From Murimonas intestini (lineage in GTDB: Bacteria > Bacillota > Clostridia > Lachnospirales > Lachnospiraceae), in assembly GCF_024622195.1 (NCBI RefSeq), contig NZ_JANKBI010000001.1, forward strand, positions 62,001-126,000: a DNA stretch of 64,000 nucleotides, read 5' to 3'. The notes beneath the pieces were generated by a model. The model was not told the origin of the DNA, made no database searches, and was given only the letters and a program-made list of their open reading frames with translations. Numbering within the stretch: the first letter of the stretch is position 1; the number at the start of each line of letters is the position of its first letter. The position numbers and the translations under genes are program-made. Positions 51,026-58,784 of this stretch are shown here, piece by piece.

Positions 51026-52769
51026 ATATGCAGGTAATTACAAGTATTTGACGATTAGTTCCTGGCTTTTATCGGGAATCAGTGCGTTGATGGCATTGGC
51101 ACCATTTTTATTTATATGGAGAATCATAAAAGAAGTATTGGAAGTAGCGCCAAATTTTGGCGAAACCGTAAATATTACGCATAACGGATGGATGGCAGTA
51201 CTATTTGCCATATTATCCATGTTTATTTATCTGTGTGGTTTATTGTGTTCTCACTTAGCAGCATTTCGAGTTCAGGCGAATATTAGAAGTCAGGCAATGC
51301 ATCATATTGTTACTCTCCCAATGGGATTCCTTGAAGGCTTTGGATCTGGAAAAATCAGAAAAATAGTAGACGAATCAAGTGCTGCAACAGAAACCTACCT
51401 GGCACATCAGCTGCCTGATCAGACTGGCGCCTATGTAACACCAGTGGGACTTTTGGTTCTTTTATTAGTATTTGACTGGAGACTTGGATTGCTTAGTCTG
51501 ATTCCGGTAGCCGCAGCATTTGCCGTTATGAGCACAATGACAGGAAAAGGAATGGCTGAGAAAATGAAGCAGTACCAGGATTCTCTTGGAAATATGTCTA
51601 ATGAAGCAGTGGAATATGTGAGAGGTATTCCCGTTGTAAAGACCTTTGGACAGTCCGTTTTTTCCTTCAAAAGATTCAAAGCAGCTATTGATGAATATGA
51701 AAAATGGGTAATCGCTTATACGATAGACATGAGAGTTCCCATGATGATTTACACAACAGTGATTAACGCAGTGTTCTCAGTATTAATTGCGGCAGCGTTT
51801 GTATTTACATCAAATGGGGTAACGAATGAATTCTTACTAAACCTGATATTCTATATCATTATCACACCGGTTATTACAGTTACATTGAATAAAATTATGT
51901 ATGCCAGTGAAAATGTAATGATTGTGGAAGATGCGTTAAATCGAATTGATTCCATTATGAATATACAGCCGCTTACCGTGCCGGCCACACCAAAATCTCC
52001 AAAGAATTTTAGCATTGAATTTGATGAAGTAACTTTTCGATACAATGAAACCAGTAAAAATGCGCTGGATGGGATTAATCTAAGAATCAATCAGGGAGAC
52101 CATATTGCACTGGTTGGAGCGTCAGGCGGAGGGAAAACTACTCTTGCATCCATGATAGCAAGATTTTGGGATGCAGCAAGCGGTAAGGTCAGCATTGGCG
52201 GAGTTGATGTAAAGGAACTATCAGAAAAAGAGCTGATGAATACAGTTTCTTTTGTATTTCAGGATTCAAAGCTATTAAAAGCTTCTGTACTTGAAAATGT
52301 AAGAATGGCAAAAAAGAATGCCACAAGAGAAGAAGTGGTTCAGGCACTTCATGATGCACAGTGCGATGACATTCTTGAAAAACTTCCGAATGGAATGGAT
52401 ACAGTGATTGGTGCAAAAGGTATTTACCTTTCAGGAGGTGAACAACAGCGATTATCGATTGCAAGAGTGATGCTGAAGAATGCTCCCATTCTCATATTAG
52501 ACGAAGCAACAGCATTTGCAGATCCAGACAATGAAATCAAAGTCCAAAAAGCATTTCAGGAATTGTCAAAAGGAAAGACCGTCATTATGATCGCACATAG
52601 ACTTTCGACCATAGTAAATTGCGATAAAATCTATGTATTAAAAGAAGGAAGAATAGTGGAGAGCGGAACACATGATAATCTGACGAAAAATAACGGAATC
52701 TATTCTGCGATGTGGAATGAATATGGAAAAGCGATAAAATGGAAAGTAGGGTTGAGTTTAAATGATTAG
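50991..52769 (+). CDS. Exporter-fold ABC half-transporter (IrtA/YbtP-like), first of a pair
   Basis: A 592-residue protein with six N-terminal helices (about 15-310) and a C-terminal ATPase with GASGGGKTT, LSGGEQQRLSIARVML, ILILDEATAFADPDNE and the H-loop AHRLST. The degenerate signature after Walker B, AFADPDNE in place of ASLDxxxE, is typical of the YbtP/YbtQ and IrtA/IrtB group, which import siderophores although they have an exporter fold. ATG 50991 is chosen over a TTG at 50982. It overlaps the ECF ATPase gene. Confidence 0.87.
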   Translation: MKKKSSLQKLFEYAGNYKYLTISSWLLSGISALMALAPFLFIWRIIKEVLEVAPNFGETVNITHNGWMAVLFAILSMFIYLCGLLCSHLAAFRVQANIRSQAMHHIVTLPMGFLEGFGSGKIRKIVDESSAATETYLAHQLPDQTGAYVTPVGLLVLLLVFDWRLGLLSLIPVAAAFAVMSTMTGKGMAEKMKQYQDSLGNMSNEAVEYVRGIPVVKTFGQSVFSFKRFKAAIDEYEKWVIAYTIDMRVPMMIYTTVINAVFSVLIAAAFVFTSNGVTNEFLLNLIFYIIITPVITVTLNKIMYASENVMIVEDALNRIDSIMNIQPLTVPATPKSPKNFSIEFDEVTFRYNETSKNALDGINLRINQGDHIALVGASGGGKTTLASMIARFWDAASGKVSIGGVDVKELSEKELMNTVSFVFQDSKLLKASVLENVRMAKKNATREEVVQALHDAQCDDILEKLPNGMDTVIGAKGIYLSGGEQQRLSIARVMLKNAPILILDEATAFADPDNEIKVQKAFQELSKGKTVIMIAHRLSTIVNCDKIYVLKEGRIVESGTHDNLTKNNGIYSAMWNEYGKAIKWKVGLSLND

Positions 52770-54528
52770 GAATTTACAACATAAATATGCACTCTCAGAG
52801 CGTGGTGCAAAGGATATGATAAAGGCGTTTGTATGCTGTACCTTATCTTATCTTGTGTTAATATTTCCGGTGGGACTGCTGTATTCTCTTGTTTCGGATT
52901 TAATGGAAGAGAAAGCGCCTGCAGACAGGATTTCGTTTTATGTAATAGGAAGTATTCTTTGCTTAGCACTTATATTAGTTACCACTTATTTGCAATATAA
53001 TGCAACATTTCTTTCCACCTACAAAGAAAGCGGCATCAGAAGAATATCACTTGCAGAGAAGCTGCGGAAGCTTCCATTATCTTTCTTTAGCGAAAAAGAT
53101 CTGGCTGATTTGACAAGCAGTATTATGGCAGACTGTGCTTTACTTGAAACAGCATCCTCCCATTGGATTCCGGAATTAGTAGGCGCACTTGCATCCACGG
53201 TTCTGATTGCTGTCAGTATGTTTTTCTTTGACTGTAGATTAGCGATTGCAGCACTTTGGGTTCTTCCGGTTGCTTTTGCGGTTATTCTTACTTCATCTAA
53301 ATTTGTAAACAGAAAACAGGAAAAACAGATGGATGCGAAGATGGCATTTGCAGACGGAATACAGGAATGCCTGGAATCATTAAGAGACCTGAAAGCGAAC
53401 AATTCACAGGATGATTACATGATTGGATTGGATGCAAAGATCAAAGCGGTAGAGAAACGAACAATTATTACAGAATTAAATAATGCTGTATTTAATGGCT
53501 CTGCAAGAATGATTTTAAAGCTTGGAATTGCTACCACTGCGCTTGTGGGCGGAAAATTATTAGCAGACGGAAGTATCGGTGTGCTTACCTATTTCATGTT
53601 TTTATTGGTAGTTTCAAGAATTTATGACCCGATGACAACAACACTTGATAATTTAAGTGGAATCATTGCACTGAATGTACCATGCAGCCGAATGAATGAA
53701 ATCTTAGAACATGCTATGCAGACAGGTACAGACAGACTTTCAAATAAAGGGTATGATATCAAATTTAGCAATGTTGGCTTTGCATACAATGATGGGAAGC
53801 AGGTATTAAAAAACGTATCCTTTACAGCAAAACAGGGTGAAGTAACAGCCCTGATTGGTCCTTCAGGCGGCGGAAAAACTACGGTATCACGAATGGCAAC
53901 CAGATTTTGGGATTATGATCAGGGAACGATTACGGTTGGAGGTATGGATATCTCCAAGATAGAACCGGAAAAATTGTTAGAACTTTATTCCATAGTATTT
54001 CAGGATGTTACGCTCTTCAACAATACGATCATGGAGAATATCCGTATTGGACGGAAAGGGGCAACAGATGAAGAAGTAATAGCAGCGGCGAAGCTTGCAC
54101 ACTGTGATGAATTTGCAGAGAAACTCCCAGACAGGTACAATTCTATGATAGGTGAAAATGGCTGTGATCTGTCAGGCGGAGAAAGACAAAGACTTTCCAT
54201 TGCCAGAGCCTTTCTAAAAGACGCTCCAATTATTTTGTTGGATGAAGCAACTGCATCTTTAGATGTTGAGAATGAATCGTTAATTCAGGAGTCATTATCA
54301 AAATTGATACAGAACAAAACAGTCATTATTATTGCTCATCGAATGAGAACGGTAGCAGGTGCAGACCGAATTGTGGTATTAAAAGATGGAAATGTGGCAG
54401 AACAGGGAACACCTGAGTATCTTTGTCAGATTGACGGAATCTATAGTCATATGGCAAAGACACAGATGGAATCAGCGCAGTGGCAGTTGAAAAATACTCG
54501 ATCCTATAAAGAAGGAAAACAGGCATAA
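52762..54528 (+). CDS. Exporter-fold ABC half-transporter (IrtB/YbtQ-like), second of a pair
   Basis: A 588-residue partner with six helices (about 20-310), GPSGGGKTT, LSGGERQRLSIARAF, IILLDEATASLDVENES and AHRMRT. It overlaps the previous gene by 8 bp, as expected for a heterodimer. With the ECF genes it completes a five-gene operon. Whether the pair imports a chelate or exports the product of the ECF importer cannot be decided from sequence; the IrtAB/YbtPQ-like features favour import. Confidence 0.87.
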   Translation: MIRNLQHKYALSERGAKDMIKAFVCCTLSYLVLIFPVGLLYSLVSDLMEEKAPADRISFYVIGSILCLALILVTTYLQYNATFLSTYKESGIRRISLAEKLRKLPLSFFSEKDLADLTSSIMADCALLETASSHWIPELVGALASTVLIAVSMFFFDCRLAIAALWVLPVAFAVILTSSKFVNRKQEKQMDAKMAFADGIQECLESLRDLKANNSQDDYMIGLDAKIKAVEKRTIITELNNAVFNGSARMILKLGIATTALVGGKLLADGSIGVLTYFMFLLVVSRIYDPMTTTLDNLSGIIALNVPCSRMNEILEHAMQTGTDRLSNKGYDIKFSNVGFAYNDGKQVLKNVSFTAKQGEVTALIGPSGGGKTTVSRMATRFWDYDQGTITVGGMDISKIEPEKLLELYSIVFQDVTLFNNTIMENIRIGRKGATDEEVIAAAKLAHCDEFAEKLPDRYNSMIGENGCDLSGGERQRLSIARAFLKDAPIILLDEATASLDVENESLIQESLSKLIQNKTVIIIAHRMRTVAGADRIVVLKDGNVAEQGTPEYLCQIDGIYSHMAKTQMESAQWQLKNTRSYKEGKQA

Positions 54529-54561
54529 AAAAATACTTATATTTATAAAATAAGAATATTT
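54527..54561 (+). terminator. AT-rich hairpin after the ECF/ABC operon
   Basis: AAATACTTAT (54531-54540) can pair with ATAAGAATATTT (54550-54561) with a two-base bulge. It is the only candidate end signal of the operon and is weak. Confidence 0.35.
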
Positions 54562-54627
54562 CTCAACAAGATCGGACTTGTATTTGGCGATTTATCCCTC
54601 CACCTGCCGAGGCGGGGAGTTGCACAA

Positions 54628-55689
54628 TCAATTGTCCTCCCTAAGCCTCACTGCCGTGGCTGCCCTCCTCCTGCGTTCATCGTCCATGGCCGCATAGTGC
54701 TTTCGCGTGGTGTTTACATCCTTATGTCCAAGTACATCTGCCACCAGATAGATATCACCTGTTTCCTGATAAAGTGAGGTTCCATATGTACTGCGGAGCT
54801 TATGGGGAGTGATCTTTTTAGTGGTGGTAATCTGGCGTGAATATTTGCGTACAAGATTCTCAACAGCCTGGACACCGATCCGCTTTTTCTGCGTAGAATA
54901 GAAGAGTGCATGTTCATGTCCGGCTATGGGGGTAATCCCTTCACGGACGGGCAGATAATTTTTCAGAGCTTTTTCAACCTCTTCTCCAAAATAAACAACC
55001 ATCTCATTTCCGCCTTTTCGTGTGACTTTAACCCCGTTATTTTTAAAATCCACATCCTCCACGTCCAATCCCACGCACTCTGAGACACGTATCCCTGTGC
55101 CGAGTAAAAGAGTAACGATGGCAAGATCCCTCTCTTTAGTCTTTTCGTAGTAGGCTTTCTGCTGCCCGGTAAGGCTTTCCCCACAGTGCTCAATATAGTC
55201 CAGGAGAGATGCCACCTCGTCCGCATCAAGCCTTATAATATTTTTTTCATGGATCTTAGGCATATCAATAAGGACCGTTGGATTATGCCCGACCATTTCA
55301 CGTTTATAATAATAAGCGTAAAAGCTGCGCAGAGCGGATACTTTCCGTTTTATACCCCGTTCTCCGTTTGTATTCTGCTTATCTTCAGGTGATCTGTACA
55401 CCTTCAGATACTCCATGTATTCCTCAATATCAAGAGCCCCCAGCTTGTCAAGCGTACCTGTATTTATATCTTTCATGGTACAGTTGTTCAGAGATGGATT
55501 TTCATCCAGGAGAAACTGAAAAAATACTCTCAGATCGTAAGCATATGAGAGCCGGGTCTTGGCAGTAGTAGTAGGTTCAATAGCCCTGAAAAAATCCTTC
55601 GAAAAGGGCGGCAGTGTCTTCAGGATCTCACGCAGTTTTAAGGTGAGAGTGACATCTGACTGCTCGTGGTATGTTGTTCGTTTATTCAT
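54628..55689 (-). CDS. Tyrosine site-specific recombinase (XerC/D-like)
   Basis: A 353-residue integrase-family recombinase. An N-terminal SAM-like DNA-binding domain (about 20-135) precedes the catalytic domain with all residues in place: R201 (LGTGIRVSECVGLD), K225 (VTRKGG), H296 and R299 (HKLR), H322 (LGHKD) and nucleophile Y332 (RKHYAAM). The start is taken at the ATG ending at 55689; an in-frame ATG a few codons upstream is possible, and no strong ribosome site helps. Its size and lack of phage neighbours suggest a chromosomal Xer-type or stand-alone recombinase rather than a prophage integrase. Confidence 0.88.
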   Translation of the reverse strand: MNKRTTYHEQSDVTLTLKLREILKTLPPFSKDFFRAIEPTTTAKTRLSYAYDLRVFFQFLLDENPSLNNCTMKDINTGTLDKLGALDIEEYMEYLKVYRSPEDKQNTNGERGIKRKVSALRSFYAYYYKREMVGHNPTVLIDMPKIHEKNIIRLDADEVASLLDYIEHCGESLTGQQKAYYEKTKERDLAIVTLLLGTGIRVSECVGLDVEDVDFKNNGVKVTRKGGNEMVVYFGEEVEKALKNYLPVREGITPIAGHEHALFYSTQKKRIGVQAVENLVRKYSRQITTTKKITPHKLRSTYGTSLYQETGDIYLVADVLGHKDVNTTRKHYAAMDDERRRRAATAVRLREDN

Positions 55690-55821
55690 TGTTTTTCCCC
55701 ATTTCATTTTTATACATATATAATCCAATACTGAATATAGAGTAACATTTTCCAGTGCCGCTGTCAATCTATACGAAAAACCATAACAAAATATATTTTT
55801 ATACTTTTTTGAAATTAATAC

Positions 55822-55850
55822 TTGACAATACATAGTATCAGGATTATACT
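55822..55850 (+). promoter_or_regulatory. Strong promoter of the padR operon
   Basis: TTGACA (55822-55827), 17 bp, TATACT (55845-55850), 70 bp before the padR ATG. The spacer and -10 are overlapped by a dyad (next entry). Confidence 0.82.
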
Positions 55851-55880
55851 ACGTATAACATACTATATATTAGATAGTAT
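55832..55880. promoter_or_regulatory. Two dyad operators with the same 7-base spacing
   Basis: Dyad 1: ATAGTAT (55832-55838), 7 bases, ATACTAC (55846-55852). Dyad 2: ATACTAT (55860-55866), 7 bases, ATAGTAT (55874-55880). The first covers the promoter spacer and -10, the second the transcription start region. They are likely binding sites for the PadR protein encoded just downstream. Confidence 0.6.
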
Positions 55881-55920
55881 TCAATGCATGGTAATAGACA
55901 GTTAAGAGAGGAGGTAGCTG

Positions 55921-56247
55921 ATGGATACACAGAGAAAGAAGGGTGTCTTAGATGTTTGTGTATTATCTGTCCTGCAGAGAGGCCCGTCTTATGGTTACAT
56001 GATTATAGGAGAAGTTTCAAAATGCATAGAGATATCCGAGTCGACTTTATATCCCTTGCTGAAGAGGCTGGAGAACGCAGGATGTCTGACTACGTATAAA
56101 AAAGATTATAATGGGCGGGTACGAAAATATTATCAGATCACAGATACCGGACTGCAGCGGATAAATGAATTTCTGGATGAGTGGGAAGAGATGAAGAGTA
56201 TCTATCAATTTGTACATGAGAATGCAAAAACAGATACAGTAGAATAA
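55921..56247 (+). CDS. PadR-family transcriptional repressor
   Basis: A 108-residue winged-helix protein: RKKGVLDVCVLSVLQRGPSYGYMIIGEV, SESTLYPLLKRLENAGCLTTYKKDYNGRVRKYYQIT, and a dimerisation helix near the end, typical of short (subfamily 2) PadR proteins. It is paired with a DUF1700/DUF4097 gene 59 bp downstream, a conserved arrangement in Firmicutes in which PadR controls the pair. Ribosome site GAGAGGAGG precedes the ATG. Confidence 0.92.
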   Translation: MDTQRKKGVLDVCVLSVLQRGPSYGYMIIGEVSKCIEISESTLYPLLKRLENAGCLTTYKKDYNGRVRKYYQITDTGLQRINEFLDEWEEMKSIYQFVHENAKTDTVE

Positions 56248-56306
56248 AGTAACTATTCAGTTACAAATGAAAATAAAACAGATAGAAGGATCAGGAGGAT
56301 ATGATT

Positions 56307-57296
56307 ATGAAGCAGGAAGAATTTTTACAATTACTGATGAGCCAGCTTATAGAGTTAAATGAAGAAGACAAAAACCAATTGAGGGAGTACTACAATGAAT
56401 TAATAATGGACGGCATGGAACTGGGAAAGACAGAAGATGAGATCATCAATGAATTTGGTCCTGCAGACCAGGTGGCGGCAAGAATCAGAAAAGAATATGC
56501 CGAATATGGTGAGATGTTAAGCGCGCTTCCGTCTAAGAGCAGATTTTCCGGCAAAGAGGAGTACCGCTCTGAAAACACTAAGATCCATACAATCATAATA
56601 GACGCCAGCAACATACCTGTTGACGTAATCCCGGTACGTGAAGGTTCTGTAAAAGTTGATTTCAAACCGAGGGATGGAGTTGATACTGTGTCTTCAAATA
56701 CAATTGACGGAGAATTTACATTTATCCATAGAATGCGCAGCTTTTCTTTCAATTTCTTCAGCTTGTTTCAGGGCCCCAGAAGGATCGTCGTGGAAGTACC
56801 GGAGGATTTTGAAGGCAACCTGTCTGTAAAAACTACAAATGGAAGTATTAATGTTAAAGGATTAAAGAACTTGTCAAATGCAAAATTCCTAACCAGCAAT
56901 GCCAAAATAACTGCCATAAACTTCATTTGTAAGTCTGTATTTATGAAAACAAGCAATGGTTCACTGAACCTGGATAATATCCATGGAGATGAGATGGAGG
57001 CAGAAACAAGTAATGCACATATAGCCGCAGACAGCTGTGCAATGTCAAATGCATTGATGCTCACAACTAAAAATGGAGCTATAGGCGTGCATAATATTGA
57101 GTGTGACAAGATTGTCCTGAAGACTTCAAATGCAGCCATAACAGGAACGATACATGGCGATATGCGTGATTACGCTATACAGAGCCATACATCAAACGCA
57201 TCCTGTAATCTGCCGAATTATTCTTATCCGGAACAGAAGAAAAATCTGGTGGCCAGAACCAGCAACGGGCGTATACAGGTGGAATTTGTAAGATAG
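56307..57296 (+). CDS. DUF1700/DUF4097 family protein
   Basis: A 329-residue protein starting at ATG 56307 (AGGAGG 8 bp upstream; the ATG at 56301 is too close). Residues 1-80 are the helical DUF1700-like module with LRQLIELNEEDKNQL-type helices and INEFGPADQVAARI. Residues about 95-329 form a DUF4097 beta-helix: repeated motifs TTNGSINV, TSNAKITA, TSNGSLNL, TSNAHIAA, TKNGAIGV, TSNAAITG and TSNGRIQV at about 20-residue spacing. I see no signal peptide or membrane segment, so it appears cytoplasmic. Its function is not known. Confidence 0.88.
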   Translation: MKQEEFLQLLMSQLIELNEEDKNQLREYYNELIMDGMELGKTEDEIINEFGPADQVAARIRKEYAEYGEMLSALPSKSRFSGKEEYRSENTKIHTIIIDASNIPVDVIPVREGSVKVDFKPRDGVDTVSSNTIDGEFTFIHRMRSFSFNFFSLFQGPRRIVVEVPEDFEGNLSVKTTNGSINVKGLKNLSNAKFLTSNAKITAINFICKSVFMKTSNGSLNLDNIHGDEMEAETSNAHIAADSCAMSNALMLTTKNGAIGVHNIECDKIVLKTSNAAITGTIHGDMRDYAIQSHTSNASCNLPNYSYPEQKKNLVARTSNGRIQVEFVR

Positions 57297-57305
57297 ACAT
57301 TTTGA

Positions 57306-57349
57306 GATAAAAACCCCTGAATGGTATATATACAAGAGGGGTTTTTATC
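57306..57349. terminator. Bidirectional terminator
   Basis: GATAAAAACCCCT (57306-57318) is exactly complementary to AGGGGTTTTTATC (57337-57349). T runs on both strands allow termination in both directions. Confidence 0.9.
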
Positions 57350-57409
57350 ATCGCATAGAGATCTATAAGAAAAACTTGAGTTTGTAGTATACATCTATAG
57401 CATAAAGAG

Positions 57410-57449
57410 ATGGGCTCTGCTCTTGGTAAATTCACCCGGCTGAGCCCAT
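57410..57449. other. Long-loop hairpin downstream of the LysM gene
   Basis: ATGGGCTC (57410-57417) pairs with GAGCCCAT (57442-57449) around a 24-base loop. It lies 33 bp beyond the LysM stop and may help end that minus-strand transcript, but has no clear U tract. Confidence 0.35.
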
Positions 57450-57481
57450 TTTGGGGAGTTTTAGTATATTTATTAAGGACT

Positions 57482-57868
57482 CTACTTCAGTTCCTCCGAA
57501 TAATATGGAACTACTAAAGTCTGTCCATAATAAATATCGTCTGTATATACGGAATTAATGACTCTGACTTCTTTTAAATAGTCCTGTATGGAATCATATC
57601 CCTCTGACATGTTGGCTGCTGCGATGTCATAGAGGGTGTCACCGCGCTCTACCCGTACATCGGTATAGTATTTATAAAGCTGCTTTGTATCATCTGCATT
57701 TACTTTCAGGTTTCCAAATACTGATGCTGCGGCCCCTATGGAAATAAGTAAGGTGCAGAGTCCTATGATACATTTACAGCGCATTACCTGGCGTCTTCTG
57801 ATGGCTGCCTTCCTGCGGCGGCTATATGCTGACTTATTATTTCTTCCTGCTTTTTCTCTTTCGTTCAT
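57482..57868 (-). CDS. LysM protein, YneA-like SOS cell-division suppressor
   Basis: A 128-residue protein: a very basic cytoplasmic N-terminus (YSRRRKAAIRRRQVM), one membrane helix (about 33-54, IIGLCTLLISIGAAASVFG) and an external LysM domain (about 70-124: VRVERGDTLYDIAAANMSE and YYGQTLVVPYY) that binds peptidoglycan. The size, layout and divergent position next to lexA match YneA, which blocks division during the SOS response. Its promoter is a perfect consensus one overlapped by LexA boxes. The YneA role is inferred from context. Confidence 0.85.
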   Translation of the reverse strand: MNEREKAGRNNKSAYSRRRKAAIRRRQVMRCKCIIGLCTLLISIGAAASVFGNLKVNADDTKQLYKYYTDVRVERGDTLYDIAAANMSEGYDSIQDYLKEVRVINSVYTDDIYYGQTLVVPYYSEELK

Positions 57869-57956
57869 TTTGATAACCTCCCTGGTTCTCCGAATGTTTT
57901 TTGATATAAATAGTTATTATTTCGACATTTTTCGAACATTTGATGCGAACACTTAT

Positions 57957-58006
57957 TTGGAACGTCTGTTTGCTATTATTATAATATCCAAACAGACGTT
58001 TGTCAA
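57957..58006. promoter_or_regulatory. Overlapping face-to-face lexA and LysM-gene promoters with paired LexA boxes
   Basis: Plus strand (lexA): TTGGAA 57957-57962, 17 bp, TATAAT 57980-57985. Minus strand (LysM gene): TTGACA 58006-58001, 17 bp, TATAAT 57983-57978. The -10 hexamers share four base pairs. Two LexA-like boxes, GGAACGTCTGTTTG (57959-57972) and CAAACAGACGTTTG (57989-58002), flank the -10 core as a 12-bp perfect inverted repeat. LexA binding to both would close both promoters at once. Confidence 0.8.
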
Positions 58007-58037
58007 TGGGATATTATAAATTTGCGAACATAATTTC

Positions 58038-58051
58038 CGAATATCTGTTTG
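58038..58051 (+). promoter_or_regulatory. Third LexA-like box in the lexA leader
   Basis: CGAATATCTGTTTG matches the Gram-positive box CGAACRNRYGTTCG in spacing and most positions. It lies inside the lexA leader, 60 bp before the ATG, and could act as a roadblock site. Confidence 0.5.
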
Positions 58052-58110
58052 CGATTTTCTGGAAAATGTGTTATGATATTAAAAACGATATACATACGGA
58101 GGAATCAGAC

Positions 58111-58734
58111 ATGGCATATGGGAAAATTTCTAAAAAACAAGCTGAAATATTAGAATACATAAAAAATGAAATTATCAACAGAGGATTTCCGCCTGCTGTT
58201 CGTGAAATCTGTGAAGCTGTCCATTTAAAATCCACCTCTTCTGTCCACTCTCATCTGGAGACTCTGGAGAAAAACGGATACATCAAGAGAGACCCTACAA
58301 AGCCCAGAGCTATCGAGATCCTGGATGACAATTTTAATCTTACACGGCGTGAACTTGTAAATGTGCCTGTTGTAGGCAAGGTAGCTGCAGGCCAGCCTAT
58401 CCTTGCAGTGGAAAATGTAGAGAGCTACTTCCCCATTCCGGCGGAATATATGCCGAATGCCCAGACTTTTATGCTGGTTGTAAAGGGAGAAAGTATGATC
58501 AATGTGGGAATCTATGACGGTGATCAGATTCTCGTTCAGGAACAGTCAACAGCGAATAACGGAGACATTGTTGTCGCCCTTATTGAAGACTCTGCCACAG
58601 TGAAGACATATTACAAAGAAGACGGGTATTACCGCCTGCAGCCGGAAAATGACACTATGGAACCTATTATTGTAGAAAAAGACCAGCTGACAATCTTAGG
58701 AAAGGTAATTGGTATCTTCCGTTTCCTTCAGTAA
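58111..58734 (+). CDS. lexA: SOS repressor LexA
   Basis: A 207-residue LexA starting at ATG 58111 (CGGAGGA upstream). Winged helix 1-70 (ISKKQAEILEYIKNEIINRGFPPAVREICEAV and STSSVHSHLETLEKNG), hinge, then the S24 autoprotease: cleavage site A93-G94 in VAAGQP, nucleophile S128 in KGESMINVG and general base K165 in TVKTYY. RecA filaments on single-stranded DNA trigger self-cleavage and derepression. Autoregulated through the boxes upstream. Confidence 0.97.
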   Translation: MAYGKISKKQAEILEYIKNEIINRGFPPAVREICEAVHLKSTSSVHSHLETLEKNGYIKRDPTKPRAIEILDDNFNLTRRELVNVPVVGKVAAGQPILAVENVESYFPIPAEYMPNAQTFMLVVKGESMINVGIYDGDQILVQEQSTANNGDIVVALIEDSATVKTYYKEDGYYRLQPENDTMEPIIVEKDQLTILGKVIGIFRFLQ

Positions 58735-58775
58735 AAAAAGAGGTACGCCGTATTTATTATGGCGTGCCTCTTTTT
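58735..58775. terminator. Bidirectional terminator between lexA and the GH112 gene
   Basis: AAAAAGAGGTACGCC (58735-58749) and GGCGTGCCTCTTTTT (58761-58775) pair with one G-T position, with A/T runs at both outer ends. It serves lexA and the converging GH112 gene. Confidence 0.88.
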
Positions 58776-58784
58776 AATTAATTA

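Noticed and set aside
54628..55689. Prophage or integrative element signature
   Set aside because: Only a recombinase is present; no structural, conjugation or excision genes and no tRNA or attachment repeats were seen nearby.
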